From NCBI RefSeq assembly GCF_000422485.1, contig NZ_KE383847.1, forward strand, positions 379,084 through 438,588: 59,505 nucleotides of DNA, given 5' to 3'. The stretch is from Paenibacillus pasadenensis DSM 19293. Lineage in GTDB: Bacteria; Bacillota; Bacilli; Paenibacillales; Paenibacillaceae. This document shows positions 33,466-42,083 of this stretch, in pieces. The notes beneath the pieces are model-generated. The model ran no database searches. It was not told the origin of the DNA and saw only the letters and a list, made by a program, of their open reading frames with translations. The translations under genes and the position numbers were made by a program. Each line of letters starts with the position of its first letter. Positions within the stretch are counted from its first letter, which is position 1.

Positions 33466-34460
33466 TGCTGCGGCCTCCCGCGCTGAAGCCGGGCGACACC
33501 GTCGGCATCCCGGCGCTCGCCAGCCCCGGCGATCCGGCGCAGATCGAGGCCGCCTCGCGGCAGCTCGAGCGGCTCGGCCTGCGGGTGCGGCTCGGCCGCA
33601 CCGTGTCGCTGCGCCGCGGCTATCTCGCCGGCAGCGACGAGGAGCGCGCGGACGAGCTGATGGAGATGTTCGCCGATCCGTCGATCTCCGGCATCGTCTG
33701 CGCCCGCGGCGGCTACGGCACGGCGCGCATCGCCGACCGGCTCGACTACGGCGTCATCCGCGCTCATCCCAAGGCGTTCTGGGGCTACAGCGACATCACC
33801 TTCCTGCATGCGGCGATCGGCCGGCTCGCCGGACTGGTCACGTTCCACGGGCCGATGATGATCGACCTGCAGGAGCAGCCGGCCGGCAGCGGCGGCTTCG
33901 ACCATGCGCGGCCGCATCCGGTCACGCTGGAGGCGTACCGGCAGCTGCTCGCTCCGCGGCGGCCGCAGCTCGGCGAGGAGCACGGGCCGCTGCGGCCGAT
34001 CGTGCCGGGCGAGGCGAGCGGCCCGGTCGTCGGCGGCAACCTGACGCTGATCGTGAGCACGCTCGGCACGCGCTATGAGCTCGACACGCGCGGCCGGCTG
34101 CTGCTGCTTGAGGATATCGACGAGGAGCCGTACCGGGTCGACCGCATGCTCATGCAGCTGCGGCAGGCGGGCAAGCTGGACGATGCCGCAGGCATCGTCG
34201 TCGGCGACTTCCACAACTGCGGCCCGGCCAAGCGCAAGGCGTCGCTCTCGCTGGACGAGGTGCTGCAGGAGCATCTCGGCGTGGCGGGCAAGCCGGCGCT
34301 CGCGGGATTCCGCATCGGCCACGGCTCGCCTCAGCTGGCCGTGCCGCTCGGCGTGGAGGCGCGGCTGAGCACGGCGGAGCGCCGGCTGGACTTTGCGGAG
34401 TCGGGCTGGGCAGAGGACGAGGCGGCCAGCGGATCGGCGGCAGACAGCGAGAGAGGCTAG
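33462..34460 (+). CDS. ykfA: LD-carboxypeptidase YkfA (S66)
   Basis: The 332-residue cytoplasmic peptidase of family S66 removes the terminal D-Ala from muropeptides (L,D-bond after diaminopimelate). Visible features are VCARGGYGTARI, the nucleophile S110 in WGYSDIT, the Glu of the LLLLEDIDEEPYRVDRML block and the His of FRIGHGSPQLAVPLG. Two ATGs (33462, 33465) overlap the dppE stop; the first is used. It trims imported wall peptides for YkfB and YkfC. Confidence 0.93.
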   Translation: MMLRPPALKPGDTVGIPALASPGDPAQIEAASRQLERLGLRVRLGRTVSLRRGYLAGSDEERADELMEMFADPSISGIVCARGGYGTARIADRLDYGVIRAHPKAFWGYSDITFLHAAIGRLAGLVTFHGPMMIDLQEQPAGSGGFDHARPHPVTLEAYRQLLAPRRPQLGEEHGPLRPIVPGEASGPVVGGNLTLIVSTLGTRYELDTRGRLLLLEDIDEEPYRVDRMLMQLRQAGKLDDAAGIVVGDFHNCGPAKRKASLSLDEVLQEHLGVAGKPALAGFRIGHGSPQLAVPLGVEARLSTAERRLDFAESGWAEDEAASGSAADSERG

Positions 34461-34510
34461 GGCGTGATTGCGTGCAGACACGCCCCCCTAGGCAGAGGAG
34501 GACATCCGGC

Positions 34511-35617
34511 ATGAACATAGAGAGCATCAAGGCGATGCGCCAGTCGACCCCGATGGCGAGGCCGTTCCGCACAGCGCTGCGCACCGTGCGCGAGGCGGAG
34601 TCGATCATCGTGCGCGTCCGCGACCAGGACGGGCGGATCGGCTGGGGCGAGGCTCCGTCCACCGTCGTCATCACCGGCGACAGCCTGGAGAGCATCCAGG
34701 CGGCGATCGAGCATACGCTCGCGCCGCCGCTGATCGGGCAGAGCCTGCTCGGCTACGAGCGGCTGCTGCAGACGGTGCACGGCGCGATGGTCGGCAGTCC
34801 GAGCGCCAAGGCCGCGCTCGACATGGCGATCTACGATCTCGTCGCCCAGCACTGCGGCTTGCCGCTGTATCAGTTCCTCGGCGGCTACAAGGACCGGCTG
34901 GAGACCGACTTCACGGTCAGCGTCGGCGAGCCGGAGGAGATGGCGCGCGATGCGGAGGCGAGCGTGCGCGGCGGGTTCGACGTGCTCAAGATCAAGGTCG
35001 GCAAGGACGCGGCGGAGCTCGACGTGCGGCGGATCGAGGAGATCCGGGCGCGCGTCGGCCCGGACGTGCGCATCCGGCTCGACGCCAACCAGGGCTGGAG
35101 CGTCAAGGAGGCGGTGCGCGCCATCCGGCGCATGGAGGATCTCGGGCTGAATCTCGAGCTTGTCGAGCAGCCGGTGCGGGCGCATGACGTAGAAGGGCTG
35201 AAGGCCGTCACCGACGCCGTGCAGACGCCGATCATGGCGGACGAGAGCGTCTTTTCGCCGGCGGAGGCGCTGCGCGTGCTGCAGCTGCGGGCGGCCGACC
35301 TCATCAACATCAAGCTGATGAAGGCCGGCGGCATCTACAAGGCGCAGCAGATCAACGCGCTCGCCGAGCAGTACGGCGTCGAGTGCATGGTCGGCAGCAT
35401 GATCGAGTCGCGCGTCGCCGTCACGGCGGCGGCGCATCTGGCGGCGAGCAAGAAGAACATCACGCGCTTCGACTTCGACGCGCCGCTGCTCATCGGCAGC
35501 GACATCGTCGACGGCGGCGTGCGCTACGACGGCCGCGTCATGACGTTCCCCGACGCGCCCGGCCTCGGCATCCGCGGCGTGCGCATCCGTCCGGGAGCGG
35601 GCGCGGCGGTTTCGTAG
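34511..35617 (+). CDS. ykfB: L-Ala-D/L-Glu epimerase YkfB
   Basis: The 368-residue enolase-superfamily enzyme interconverts L-Ala-D-Glu and L-Ala-L-Glu, so wall dipeptides can be hydrolysed and reused. The catalytic and metal residues known in B. subtilis AEE are at identical numbers: K160 and K162 (LKIKVGKD), D191, E219, D244 and K268. An upstream in-frame ATG (34472) lacks a ribosome site; the ATG at 34511 follows AGAGGAGG. Confidence 0.95.
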   Translation: MNIESIKAMRQSTPMARPFRTALRTVREAESIIVRVRDQDGRIGWGEAPSTVVITGDSLESIQAAIEHTLAPPLIGQSLLGYERLLQTVHGAMVGSPSAKAALDMAIYDLVAQHCGLPLYQFLGGYKDRLETDFTVSVGEPEEMARDAEASVRGGFDVLKIKVGKDAAELDVRRIEEIRARVGPDVRIRLDANQGWSVKEAVRAIRRMEDLGLNLELVEQPVRAHDVEGLKAVTDAVQTPIMADESVFSPAEALRVLQLRAADLINIKLMKAGGIYKAQQINALAEQYGVECMVGSMIESRVAVTAAAHLAASKKNITRFDFDAPLLIGSDIVDGGVRYDGRVMTFPDAPGLGIRGVRIRPGAGAAVS

Positions 35618-35630
35618 GGCGCGGTTTTCA

Positions 35631-35677
35631 AAAAAGCCAGAGCAAGATTCCAAGGTGAATCTGGCTCTGGTTTTTTA
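35631..35677 (+). terminator. Intrinsic terminator between ykfB and ykfC
   Basis: CCAGAGC-AGATTC pairs with GAATCT-GGCTCTGG in a long stem, followed by TTTTTT. It would make ykfC expression partly independent of, or attenuated within, the operon. Confidence 0.85.
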
Positions 35678-35867
35678 CAAGATCCGCGCCGCCTGCATTC
35701 TCATGCCGGGAGGTGCATCCTTAAAGGACGACCGGCGAGAGCGGCTTGCTGCTGAAGGTTTTTGCTTTGGCGCAAAGGATCGTAGACCGCCGGCGAAGAA
35801 AGTAGAACGAAGCTTATCGGCAAGGCATAGGCATGGCGAATTCAATCCTTGAAGGAGGCATGGCGGC

Positions 35868-36929
35868 ATGGAGCAGGCGAGCGGAAAGGAAGCGCGCGTG
35901 GCGGTCAGCGTGGCCGGCGTATGGACGAGCCCGGCGCATGCGCGGGAGCAGGATGCGCCGGCGCTGGCGTCCCCGGCGGATGTGAGGGGCTGGATCGGCA
36001 GCATGGACTTCGAGCAGCGGCTTGACCTGTGCGAGGGCAATCGGCTGCAGACGCAGCTGCTGCTCGGCGAGCGGGTGCTCGTCGCGGAGGAAAAGGATGG
36101 CTGGGCGCGCATCCACGCGCCCGCCCAGGCGACAGCCAAGGAGCCGGGCGGCTATCCGGGATGGATGCCGCTCGCGCAGCTCGTTTTCGACGGCGCCGCA
36201 GGCGAGCCGGAGCGGAGCGGGCCGGCGCCGATCGCGGTCGTGACGGCCGAGAGCGCCTGGCTGCATCGCGGCAGCGCGCCGCTCGGGGCGGCGGCCGACA
36301 TCGCTCCGTCCGCCCCTGCCGCAAGCGGCGGCGCCGGCGCGGCAGCGGCAGAAGCCGCGGAGCCAGAGGCCGCCTGCGAGCCGCAGCCGTGGATCGAGCT
36401 GAGCTTCCTCACGGAGCTGCCGGTCCTCTCGGAGCGGGGAGATTGGGTCGAGGTCGCTTTGCCTCAAGGAGGCGGAGGATGGCTGCGCCGCAGCGACATC
36501 CGCCTGCGCGAGCCGCGGGAGACGTCGGCGCTCGTCGGAGAAGGCCGTCATGCCGGCCGCGTCATCGTAGAGCAGGCCAAGCGCTACTTGGGCCTCCCCT
36601 ATCTCTGGGGCGGCATCTCCTCCTTCGGCTACGACTGCTCCGGGCTCGCTTATGTGATGCACCGCGCCGCCGGCTTCGTCATTCCCCGCGACGCGTCGGA
36701 CCAGGCGCTCGGCGGGCTGCCGGTGGAGCGGGAGGAGCTGACGCCGGGCGACCTGCTGTTTTTCGCCTACGAGGAGGGCAAGGGCCGCATCCATCACGTC
36801 GGCATCTACGCAGGCGGCGGGCGGATGATCCACTCGCCCCGGACGGGCCGCTGCGTCGAGCTCGTCAAGCTCGACGAGAGCTACGAGCTGTACCGCGAGC
36901 ATTGCGCCAGCCGCCGGTATTGGAAGTAA
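35868..36929 (+). CDS. ykfC: Gamma-D-glutamyl-L-diamino-acid endopeptidase YkfC (NlpC/P60)
   Basis: The 353-residue cysteine peptidase cuts gamma-D-Glu-diaminopimelate in free muropeptides. Two N-terminal SH3-like domains (about 10-110 and 120-215, split by an Ala/Gly-rich insert) are followed by an NlpC/P60 domain with C257 in FGYDCSGL and the histidines of IHHVGIYAGG and MIHSP. It has no signal peptide, as expected for recycling of imported peptides. Start ATG lies 9 nt after AAGGAGG. YkfD, the last gene of the B. subtilis operon, is absent. Confidence 0.92.
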   Translation: MEQASGKEARVAVSVAGVWTSPAHAREQDAPALASPADVRGWIGSMDFEQRLDLCEGNRLQTQLLLGERVLVAEEKDGWARIHAPAQATAKEPGGYPGWMPLAQLVFDGAAGEPERSGPAPIAVVTAESAWLHRGSAPLGAAADIAPSAPAASGGAGAAAAEAAEPEAACEPQPWIELSFLTELPVLSERGDWVEVALPQGGGGWLRRSDIRLREPRETSALVGEGRHAGRVIVEQAKRYLGLPYLWGGISSFGYDCSGLAYVMHRAAGFVIPRDASDQALGGLPVEREELTPGDLLFFAYEEGKGRIHHVGIYAGGGRMIHSPRTGRCVELVKLDESYELYREHCASRRYWK

Positions 36930-36937
36930 GCATTCGA

Positions 36938-36975
36938 GCCCGTTCTCCCGCCTCGTTGCGGGAGAGCGGGCTTTT
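36938..36975 (+). terminator. Intrinsic terminator after ykfC
   Basis: A 14-bp stem with one G-U pair (GCCCG...CCCGC with GCGGG...CGGGC), 6-nt loop and TTTT. Confidence 0.92.
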
Positions 36976-37072
36976 CCGCTTGTTCAGGCGCTTCTTCATC
37001 TTGCCGAATTCCTAGCCGTCCCTCATCATGGAAGGATACGCCAGCACCGACGGGTGCAGGGAAGGAGCCGCC

Positions 37073-38113
37073 ATGACGACCAAAATCATTTTTTCCTCGC
37101 CTCGCGTCGGCGAGACGAGCGACGAGCAGCTGCAGCGCATGCTGGACCGCCACGGGCTCGGCCGCCTGCTCGCCTGGAGCCGAACCGGCCAGGGCGCGAT
37201 GAGCCAGACGCTGCGCATCGAGACGAGTACGAGGGCGTTCATCCTCAAAGGAAACCCGCTCTATCCCGGACAACTGGAGGAGGAGCGCTGGTTCACCGAG
37301 CAGCTGGCCTCGCGGACGAGGCTGCCGCTCCCGATTCCTTATATCGTAGACGAACGAACGGATCTGTTCGGCTGGAGCTACGCGATCATGCCGTGCCTGC
37401 CCGGCCGGCATCTCGGCGATCTGGCGGACGAGGGAGGCTTCGCCGGAGCGGAAGCGGCCGCCGAGGCGCTGCACGAGATCCACCGCTGGAAGGAGCCGAT
37501 GTACGGCGAATACGATCCGATTTCACGCAGGATCGTCCCGTTCGAGGGCGGCTACTACGGCTGGCTCTCCGAGCGCATCCTCTACTGGCTGCATGATGCG
37601 GCGCGATTCTCCGCCATCGGCGCCGAGGACATGGCATGGACCGAGGAGAGGCTGCGGCAAGCGCAGCCCGATTTCGCCGAGCTCGGCCAAGCGGCCCTGT
37701 GCATGGGCGACTTCAAGCCGGGCAACTTCCTGCTGGCGAGCCGTCCGGCCGACGCCAGCCGCCTCGCAGTCAGCGGCCTGTTCGACCTGACGAACGCCTA
37801 CTTCGGCGATCCGCTGGCCGATCTGGCCAAGCTGCTCGTCTATTACCGCGGGCGCGGCCGGCAGGACCTGGCGGCGTGCTTCCTGCGGGCCTATGCGGAG
37901 GGAATGGAGGACGAGCGAGGGCTAGGCAGCCGCCTCGGCGTGCATCTGCTGCATCAGAACGTGCTCGACTGGGGCTGCCTCAAGGCGATGGGAGCCGCCG
38001 ACTGGCCTGCGGAGCTGACGTTCCGGGCATGGGCGGCCGCGCAGCAGGCGGATCTCGCCGACTGGCTGGCCGCCATCCAGCCGCGATCCGCGGGCAGGAG
38101 GGAGACGCCATGA
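37073..38113 (+). CDS. APH-family (aminoglycoside phosphotransferase-like) kinase
   Basis: The 346-residue protein has the APH/choline-kinase fold: FILKGNPLYPGQLEEERWF (ATP-binding Lys), then GDFKPGNFLL carrying the catalytic Asp and Asn, and FDLTNAYFGDPLADLAKLL for the metal-binding Asp. The usual His of the HxDxxxxN motif is Met (MGDFKPGN), unusual for antibiotic kinases, so a sugar, choline or amino-alcohol substrate is as likely. It overlaps the following IMPase-like gene by ATGA, pairing a kinase with a phosphatase. Confidence 0.85.
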   Translation: MTTKIIFSSPRVGETSDEQLQRMLDRHGLGRLLAWSRTGQGAMSQTLRIETSTRAFILKGNPLYPGQLEEERWFTEQLASRTRLPLPIPYIVDERTDLFGWSYAIMPCLPGRHLGDLADEGGFAGAEAAAEALHEIHRWKEPMYGEYDPISRRIVPFEGGYYGWLSERILYWLHDAARFSAIGAEDMAWTEERLRQAQPDFAELGQAALCMGDFKPGNFLLASRPADASRLAVSGLFDLTNAYFGDPLADLAKLLVYYRGRGRQDLAACFLRAYAEGMEDERGLGSRLGVHLLHQNVLDWGCLKAMGAADWPAELTFRAWAAAQQADLADWLAAIQPRSAGRRETP

Positions 38114-38919
38114 CGGAGCATCAGGCGGTGCTGGCCCGGGCCAGGGAGGTGGCCGAGCTCGCCGCGCGCGAGGCGGCGGAGATGGCGCGGGATTATTTCA
38201 CGCGGGACAAGCAGGTGCAGGACAAGGGCGACAGCGGCGATCTCGTCACCGTCGCCGATACGCTGGCCGAGGAGATCATCCTGGCGCATATCCGCGCGGC
38301 ATTCCCGGACCATGAGATCCGCAGCGAGGAGACAGGCTGGCACGGAGCGCCGGGCGACTGGCTGTGGCTCGTCGATCCGCTCGACGGGACGAACAACTAC
38401 GCGATCGGCTTGCCGGTATACGGCGTCTCGATCACGCTGCTTTACCGGCGCGAGCCGCTGCTCGGCGTCATTTGCGACTCCCATCTGGATCGGCTGTATG
38501 TGGCGGAGCAGGGAAAAGGAGCCTTCGTCGACGGAGCTCCGCTCTCTATCCGCCGCTGTCCTTCCGTGCCGCGCATGACCGTCGGCTGGATCCAGGGACA
38601 TGCCGTCGGCAAGGACGGGCGGGTGCTTGCGCTCAAAGCCCGGCTCGAGGGCAGCTTCAAGCGCGTCCTGCGCCTGTGGGCGCCAGCGCTGCAGTGGTGC
38701 ATGCTCGCGCGCGGCGATTTGGACGCGATGGTGCTGTACAATTCGGAGGGCGACGATCTGTACGCCGGACTGCTGCTCGCCCGCGAGGCGGGAGCGGCGG
38801 TCGTCGATTTCGACGGCGAGCCTTTCGAGGGGATGAGCGCGGAGCCGTATCTGATCGCCGCCCATCCCGATCATCTGCCGGAGCTGATCGCGCTCGTGCG
38901 GGACGGCTTGAAGGTGTGA
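38110..38919 (+). CDS. Inositol monophosphatase family phosphatase
   Basis: The 269-residue enzyme has the lithium-sensitive Mg-dependent phosphatase motifs: SEET (E73/E74) and WLVDPLDGTNNY (D89, D92, T94), and a later Asp in YAGLLLAREAGAAVVDFDG. Substrates in the family include inositol phosphates, PAP and fructose bisphosphate. The frame is open far upstream as a shadow; the ATG overlapping the kinase stop behind GGAGGGAG is the start. Co-translation with the kinase suggests linked substrates. Confidence 0.9.
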   Translation: MTEHQAVLARAREVAELAAREAAEMARDYFTRDKQVQDKGDSGDLVTVADTLAEEIILAHIRAAFPDHEIRSEETGWHGAPGDWLWLVDPLDGTNNYAIGLPVYGVSITLLYRREPLLGVICDSHLDRLYVAEQGKGAFVDGAPLSIRRCPSVPRMTVGWIQGHAVGKDGRVLALKARLEGSFKRVLRLWAPALQWCMLARGDLDAMVLYNSEGDDLYAGLLLAREAGAAVVDFDGEPFEGMSAEPYLIAAHPDHLPELIALVRDGLKV

Positions 38920-39060
38920 GGCATGGCAGGCGAGCGGACGTGCGCGCAGGACCCTGTTTAGACCTTTTTAACGGGGGTCGGCGATTCTTCTACCCTCTTT
39001 TTACCTCTCTATGGATTACGCTAAGGACATCGAAGAGTCGAGCAGAGAGGATCGGGAACG

Positions 39061-39480
39061 ATGGGAGAAGAAGCGCTGAACGGGATGAGGCTGTACGTCG
39101 TCGATCGGGTGGAAAAAGGCTCATCATGCCGATGCGCCGTGCTGCAGCTCAGCTGCGGCGCCTGCAGCGGCTGGAGCGAGGCGGAGGTAGCCCGGTGCGG
39201 GCAGCCGTTCGATCTCGTGCGCTGGGCGTGCTGCCTGCAGCCGCTGCGGCGGATGACGCCGGAGCAGGCCATGCGCGCGGTGCAGGAGCGCGGGAGCGGC
39301 TGGGGAGAGCCGCGCCGCAGGCTCGTGCTGGGCGCGCTGCTCGAGCTGAGGGAGCGGTTGACGCGGCAGGAGCGGCTGAAGGAGCCGCCGGTCTGGACCG
39401 GCGAAGGCCGTTTCGGGGCAGTTGAAAGAGACGAGCGGGCGATGCTCGAGCGGGCCGCTTCCTATTACGAGATTTTATGA
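39061..39480 (+). CDS. Cysteine-rich protein of unknown function
   Basis: This 139-residue protein has no family I recognise. Seven cysteines cluster in residues 23-58 with spacing C-x-C, C-x2-C, then C46 and C57-C58, which could bind zinc or an iron-sulfur cluster; the C-terminal half is a charged, helix-rich segment. It has an AGAGAGG site and is followed 13 bp later by the ANT(6)-like gene, so both are probably co-transcribed. A nucleic-acid-binding or metal-sensing role is a guess. Confidence 0.65.
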   Translation: MGEEALNGMRLYVVDRVEKGSSCRCAVLQLSCGACSGWSEAEVARCGQPFDLVRWACCLQPLRRMTPEQAMRAVQERGSGWGEPRRRLVLGALLELRERLTRQERLKEPPVWTGEGRFGAVERDERAMLERAASYYEIL

Positions 39481-39493
39481 AGGAGGAGCTGGA

Positions 39494-40363
39494 ATGCGGA
39501 GCGAGACGGACATGATGGAGCTTTTTCTGGCGACGGCTCGGGAGGACGAGCGGATTCGAGCTGTCACGCTGGAAGGCTCGCGCACCGATCCGAACGCCGC
39601 GCCGGATCTGTTTCAAGACTATGATATTTCCTATCTCGTCTCGGATATGGATTCGTTCCAAGCCGATCCGGACTGGATCGACCGCTTCGGCTCGCGGCTG
39701 TGGCTTCAAACGCCGGAGGCGATGGAGCTGTTCCCGGCCGAGCTGGGGCGCCGCTTCTCGTACCTGATCCTGTTCGAGGACGGCAACAAGCTCGACCTGA
39801 CGCTCATTCCGATGGAAGAGGCGTCAGCCTACGCGGCGGAGGACAAGCTGCTGAAGGTGCTGCTGGACAAGGACGGCCTGCTGCCGGAGGTGCCGCCTTC
39901 GACGGATGAGGACTACCGGGTCAGCGCTCCGAGCGAGGCTTATTTCCATGATTGCCGCAATGAGTTCTGGATGGTCTCGACCTACGTCGCCAAAGGACTG
40001 TGGAGGCGGGAGATCCTGTATGCAATGGATCATCTGAACGGCATCCTGCGGCCGATGCTGCTGCAGATGCTGGAGTGGCAGGCCGGCTATCGGACGGGGT
40101 TCTCCGTCAGCGTCGGCAAGAACCGCAAGCGGATCCGGCGGTGGCTGGAGGAGGACGAGTGGGAAGGGCTGATGCAGACATTTCCTGGGGGCAGCGAAGA
40201 GGAAGTCTGGGAAGCGCTGTTCGCGGCCGTCCGCCTGTTCCGGCGCTCGGGAGAACAAGTGGCCGCCCGTCTCGGCTGCCGCTATCCGGCAGAGGAGGAC
40301 GAGCGCATGGCCGCTTATTTGCGGCGGGTGCAGTCTCTTCCCGCGGATGCAGGGCGGTTTTGA
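39494..40363 (+). CDS. ANT(6)/AadE-family nucleotidyltransferase
   Basis: The 289-residue protein matches streptomycin 6-adenylyltransferase relatives: an N-terminal nucleotidyltransferase fold with VTLEGSRTD and the metal-binding DYDISYLV, EDGNKLDLTLIP, and the family C-terminal helical domain with FWMVSTYVAKGLWRREILYAMDHLN. Chromosomal copies in Bacillales do not always give resistance. The frame extends to 39422, but the ATG behind AAGGAGGAG is the start. Confidence 0.9.
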   Translation: MRSETDMMELFLATAREDERIRAVTLEGSRTDPNAAPDLFQDYDISYLVSDMDSFQADPDWIDRFGSRLWLQTPEAMELFPAELGRRFSYLILFEDGNKLDLTLIPMEEASAYAAEDKLLKVLLDKDGLLPEVPPSTDEDYRVSAPSEAYFHDCRNEFWMVSTYVAKGLWRREILYAMDHLNGILRPMLLQMLEWQAGYRTGFSVSVGKNRKRIRRWLEEDEWEGLMQTFPGGSEEEVWEALFAAVRLFRRSGEQVAARLGCRYPAEEDERMAAYLRRVQSLPADAGRF

Positions 40364-40461
40364 CGCAATGGGTCGACGGCTTCAATAGCCGGGGCGAATC
40401 GAGGGGCGAAAAAGGGCTTGGATGCGCTCGGAAATTTCCCCCGCCAAGAGCAGCGCAAAAG

Positions 40462-40490
40462 ACCCGCCGGACATCGATCCGGCGGGTTTC
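40462..40490. terminator. Bidirectional terminator between convergent genes
   Basis: A perfect 10-bp stem ACCCGCCGGA/TCCGGCGGGT with a 6-nt loop lies between the ANT(6)-like gene and the convergent anti-sigma gene; T-rich flanks are modest on both sides. Confidence 0.8.
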
Positions 40491-40529
40491 TCGCTTCCAG
40501 CATGCTCGCTTTTTTCGGCTGTCGACCGA

Positions 40530-42083
40530 TCAGTCCGGCAGCATCTCGACCTCGATCGGTCGCAGCGCGTAGCCCGGATAGCTGGTCACGTCGAAGGTGA
40601 GCGGCTGCGGAAGCTTCTCCTCGGGAAGCTCCACGAAGATCGTCTGTCCTTCGGTAGAGGAGGTCCAGCCGATGGAGTTTTCCGAATGAACCGTCTGCCG
40701 CTGCCGCCCCATTCCGTCTGTAAATGAAGCCGAGACCAAGTCATATCCATACTTGCTCTCCCGCTCGTCGAGTCCGCTCAGGCGGAAAGCGAGCAGGTTG
40801 GAAAGCTCCACTTGTCCTCGCTGAATGGTCGTATCCGGAGAAACCAGCGAAACCCGATCATCCGGCGCCTCCAGCACGATCCGCCGTTCCGCGTCGACGA
40901 CGATTTGCTGCCCCTTGGCGAACATGACGAAGCCGTCGGCGCGCAGCGTCAGCCGCTTCGGCTTCTGGAAGTAGCCGTTCTGGAAAAGCATGACCGGCTC
41001 GTCGCCGAGAAAGCCCATCGTGCTGCGCCACTCGCGGCCGGCCTCGTCCGTCAATCTGAGGTTGAGCAGATCGCGGATCTCCATCGTATTCGCGGGATCC
41101 TTGCGCAGCTTCAGTTCGAGCTGCAGCGGCGTCTGGCGGGCTGAGACGACGGTCAGCTTCTGGCCTTCGATCTCGAGCGTCCGGTTCAGAGGAAACTCGC
41201 GAACGAGCCCGGCTGACTTGTTAAGATCGATGTCGAGCGGCACCTCCAGCATGACTCCGGCTTGATTGACACGCAGCAAGACCTGCTCCGGGAGGCGCTC
41301 GCCCGGACTCATCTGCACGTCGATCATGTCCGGCTTGCTGTCTTCCGAGCCCTCCAATTCGGAAGATGGCGGCGTATAGCCCGATGAATACCCGGCAGAC
41401 AGAACCTGGCCTTGCCCGTCCAGCATGCTCAGACGAAGAGGGACGGATTCGAACTCTTGCAAGTTCGTCCGGTAAAAAACGACCAGCCGCCGCTCGTCGG
41501 CGACGAGCGCCTCGACGGTCAGCCATTTGCCGTCCTTTTCCGCGGTGCGGCCGACAATCTGCAGCAGATCGCGATCGATCGAGCTGAGCAGGGCGGGATT
41601 CTCCCCGATCAGCCGCAGGAAGCCGGAAAGGCTAGGCACGCTGCGCAGCGCATCGGCGAACGCCGGACTGACCTTAGCCGCGCCGGCCGTCAGCGCCAGC
41701 AGCGAAATGAGCGCGGCAGCCAAGCCTAGGCCGAGCCTGCGTCTCCGCCTCGGCCGCGAGCGGCGCTTGCCGCGCTCCAGCCCAGCCCGGATCGCCGCCC
41801 GCAGCCGCTCGTCCGCCGCGAGCTCCGCGAGCTCCGCATCGCTCAACCGCCCGTCTGCCACGAGCTCCAACGGCTCGGCTTCGCTCAACCGCGCATCCGC
41901 CGCTCGTTCCGCATGCTCGGCTTCGCTCAACCGCGCGTCGGTCGCGAGCTCCGATGGCTCCGCTTCAGTCGTCCGCCCGCTCTCCCGCCCGCCGGCGGAC
42001 GAGGCTCCCGCCTCCGCAGGCTCATGCCCGTCCGCCGGGCCTTCTTCCCCTTTGCGTCCAGGAACCTTACGTTCATCCTCCAT
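40530..42083 (-). CDS. DUF4179 anti-sigma factor, membrane bound
   Basis: The 517-residue protein has a long acidic cytoplasmic N-terminus (1-105), one membrane helix (about 117-135) after an Arg-rich stretch, and a large extracytoplasmic DUF4179/DUF5643-like domain. This is the layout of anti-sigma partners of Firmicutes ECF factors. It overlaps the sigma gene by 11 nt. Residues about 48-93 contain three imperfect 14-residue repeats (DARLSEAE-type), an unusual in-frame minisatellite in the sigma-facing domain. The envelope signal is unknown. Confidence 0.85.
   Translation of the reverse strand: MEDERKVPGRKGEEGPADGHEPAEAGASSAGGRESGRTTEAEPSELATDARLSEAEHAERAADARLSEAEPLELVADGRLSDAELAELAADERLRAAIRAGLERGKRRSRPRRRRRLGLGLAAALISLLALTAGAAKVSPAFADALRSVPSLSGFLRLIGENPALLSSIDRDLLQIVGRTAEKDGKWLTVEALVADERRLVVFYRTNLQEFESVPLRLSMLDGQGQVLSAGYSSGYTPPSSELEGSEDSKPDMIDVQMSPGERLPEQVLLRVNQAGVMLEVPLDIDLNKSAGLVREFPLNRTLEIEGQKLTVVSARQTPLQLELKLRKDPANTMEIRDLLNLRLTDEAGREWRSTMGFLGDEPVMLFQNGYFQKPKRLTLRADGFVMFAKGQQIVVDAERRIVLEAPDDRVSLVSPDTTIQRGQVELSNLLAFRLSGLDERESKYGYDLVSASFTDGMGRQRQTVHSENSIGWTSSTEGQTIFVELPEEKLPQPLTFDVTSYPGYALRPIEVEMLPD

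Noticed and set aside
35655-35852. 65-aa ORF between ykfB and ykfC
   Set aside because: Starts inside the terminator hairpin, has no ribosome site and no recognisable domain.
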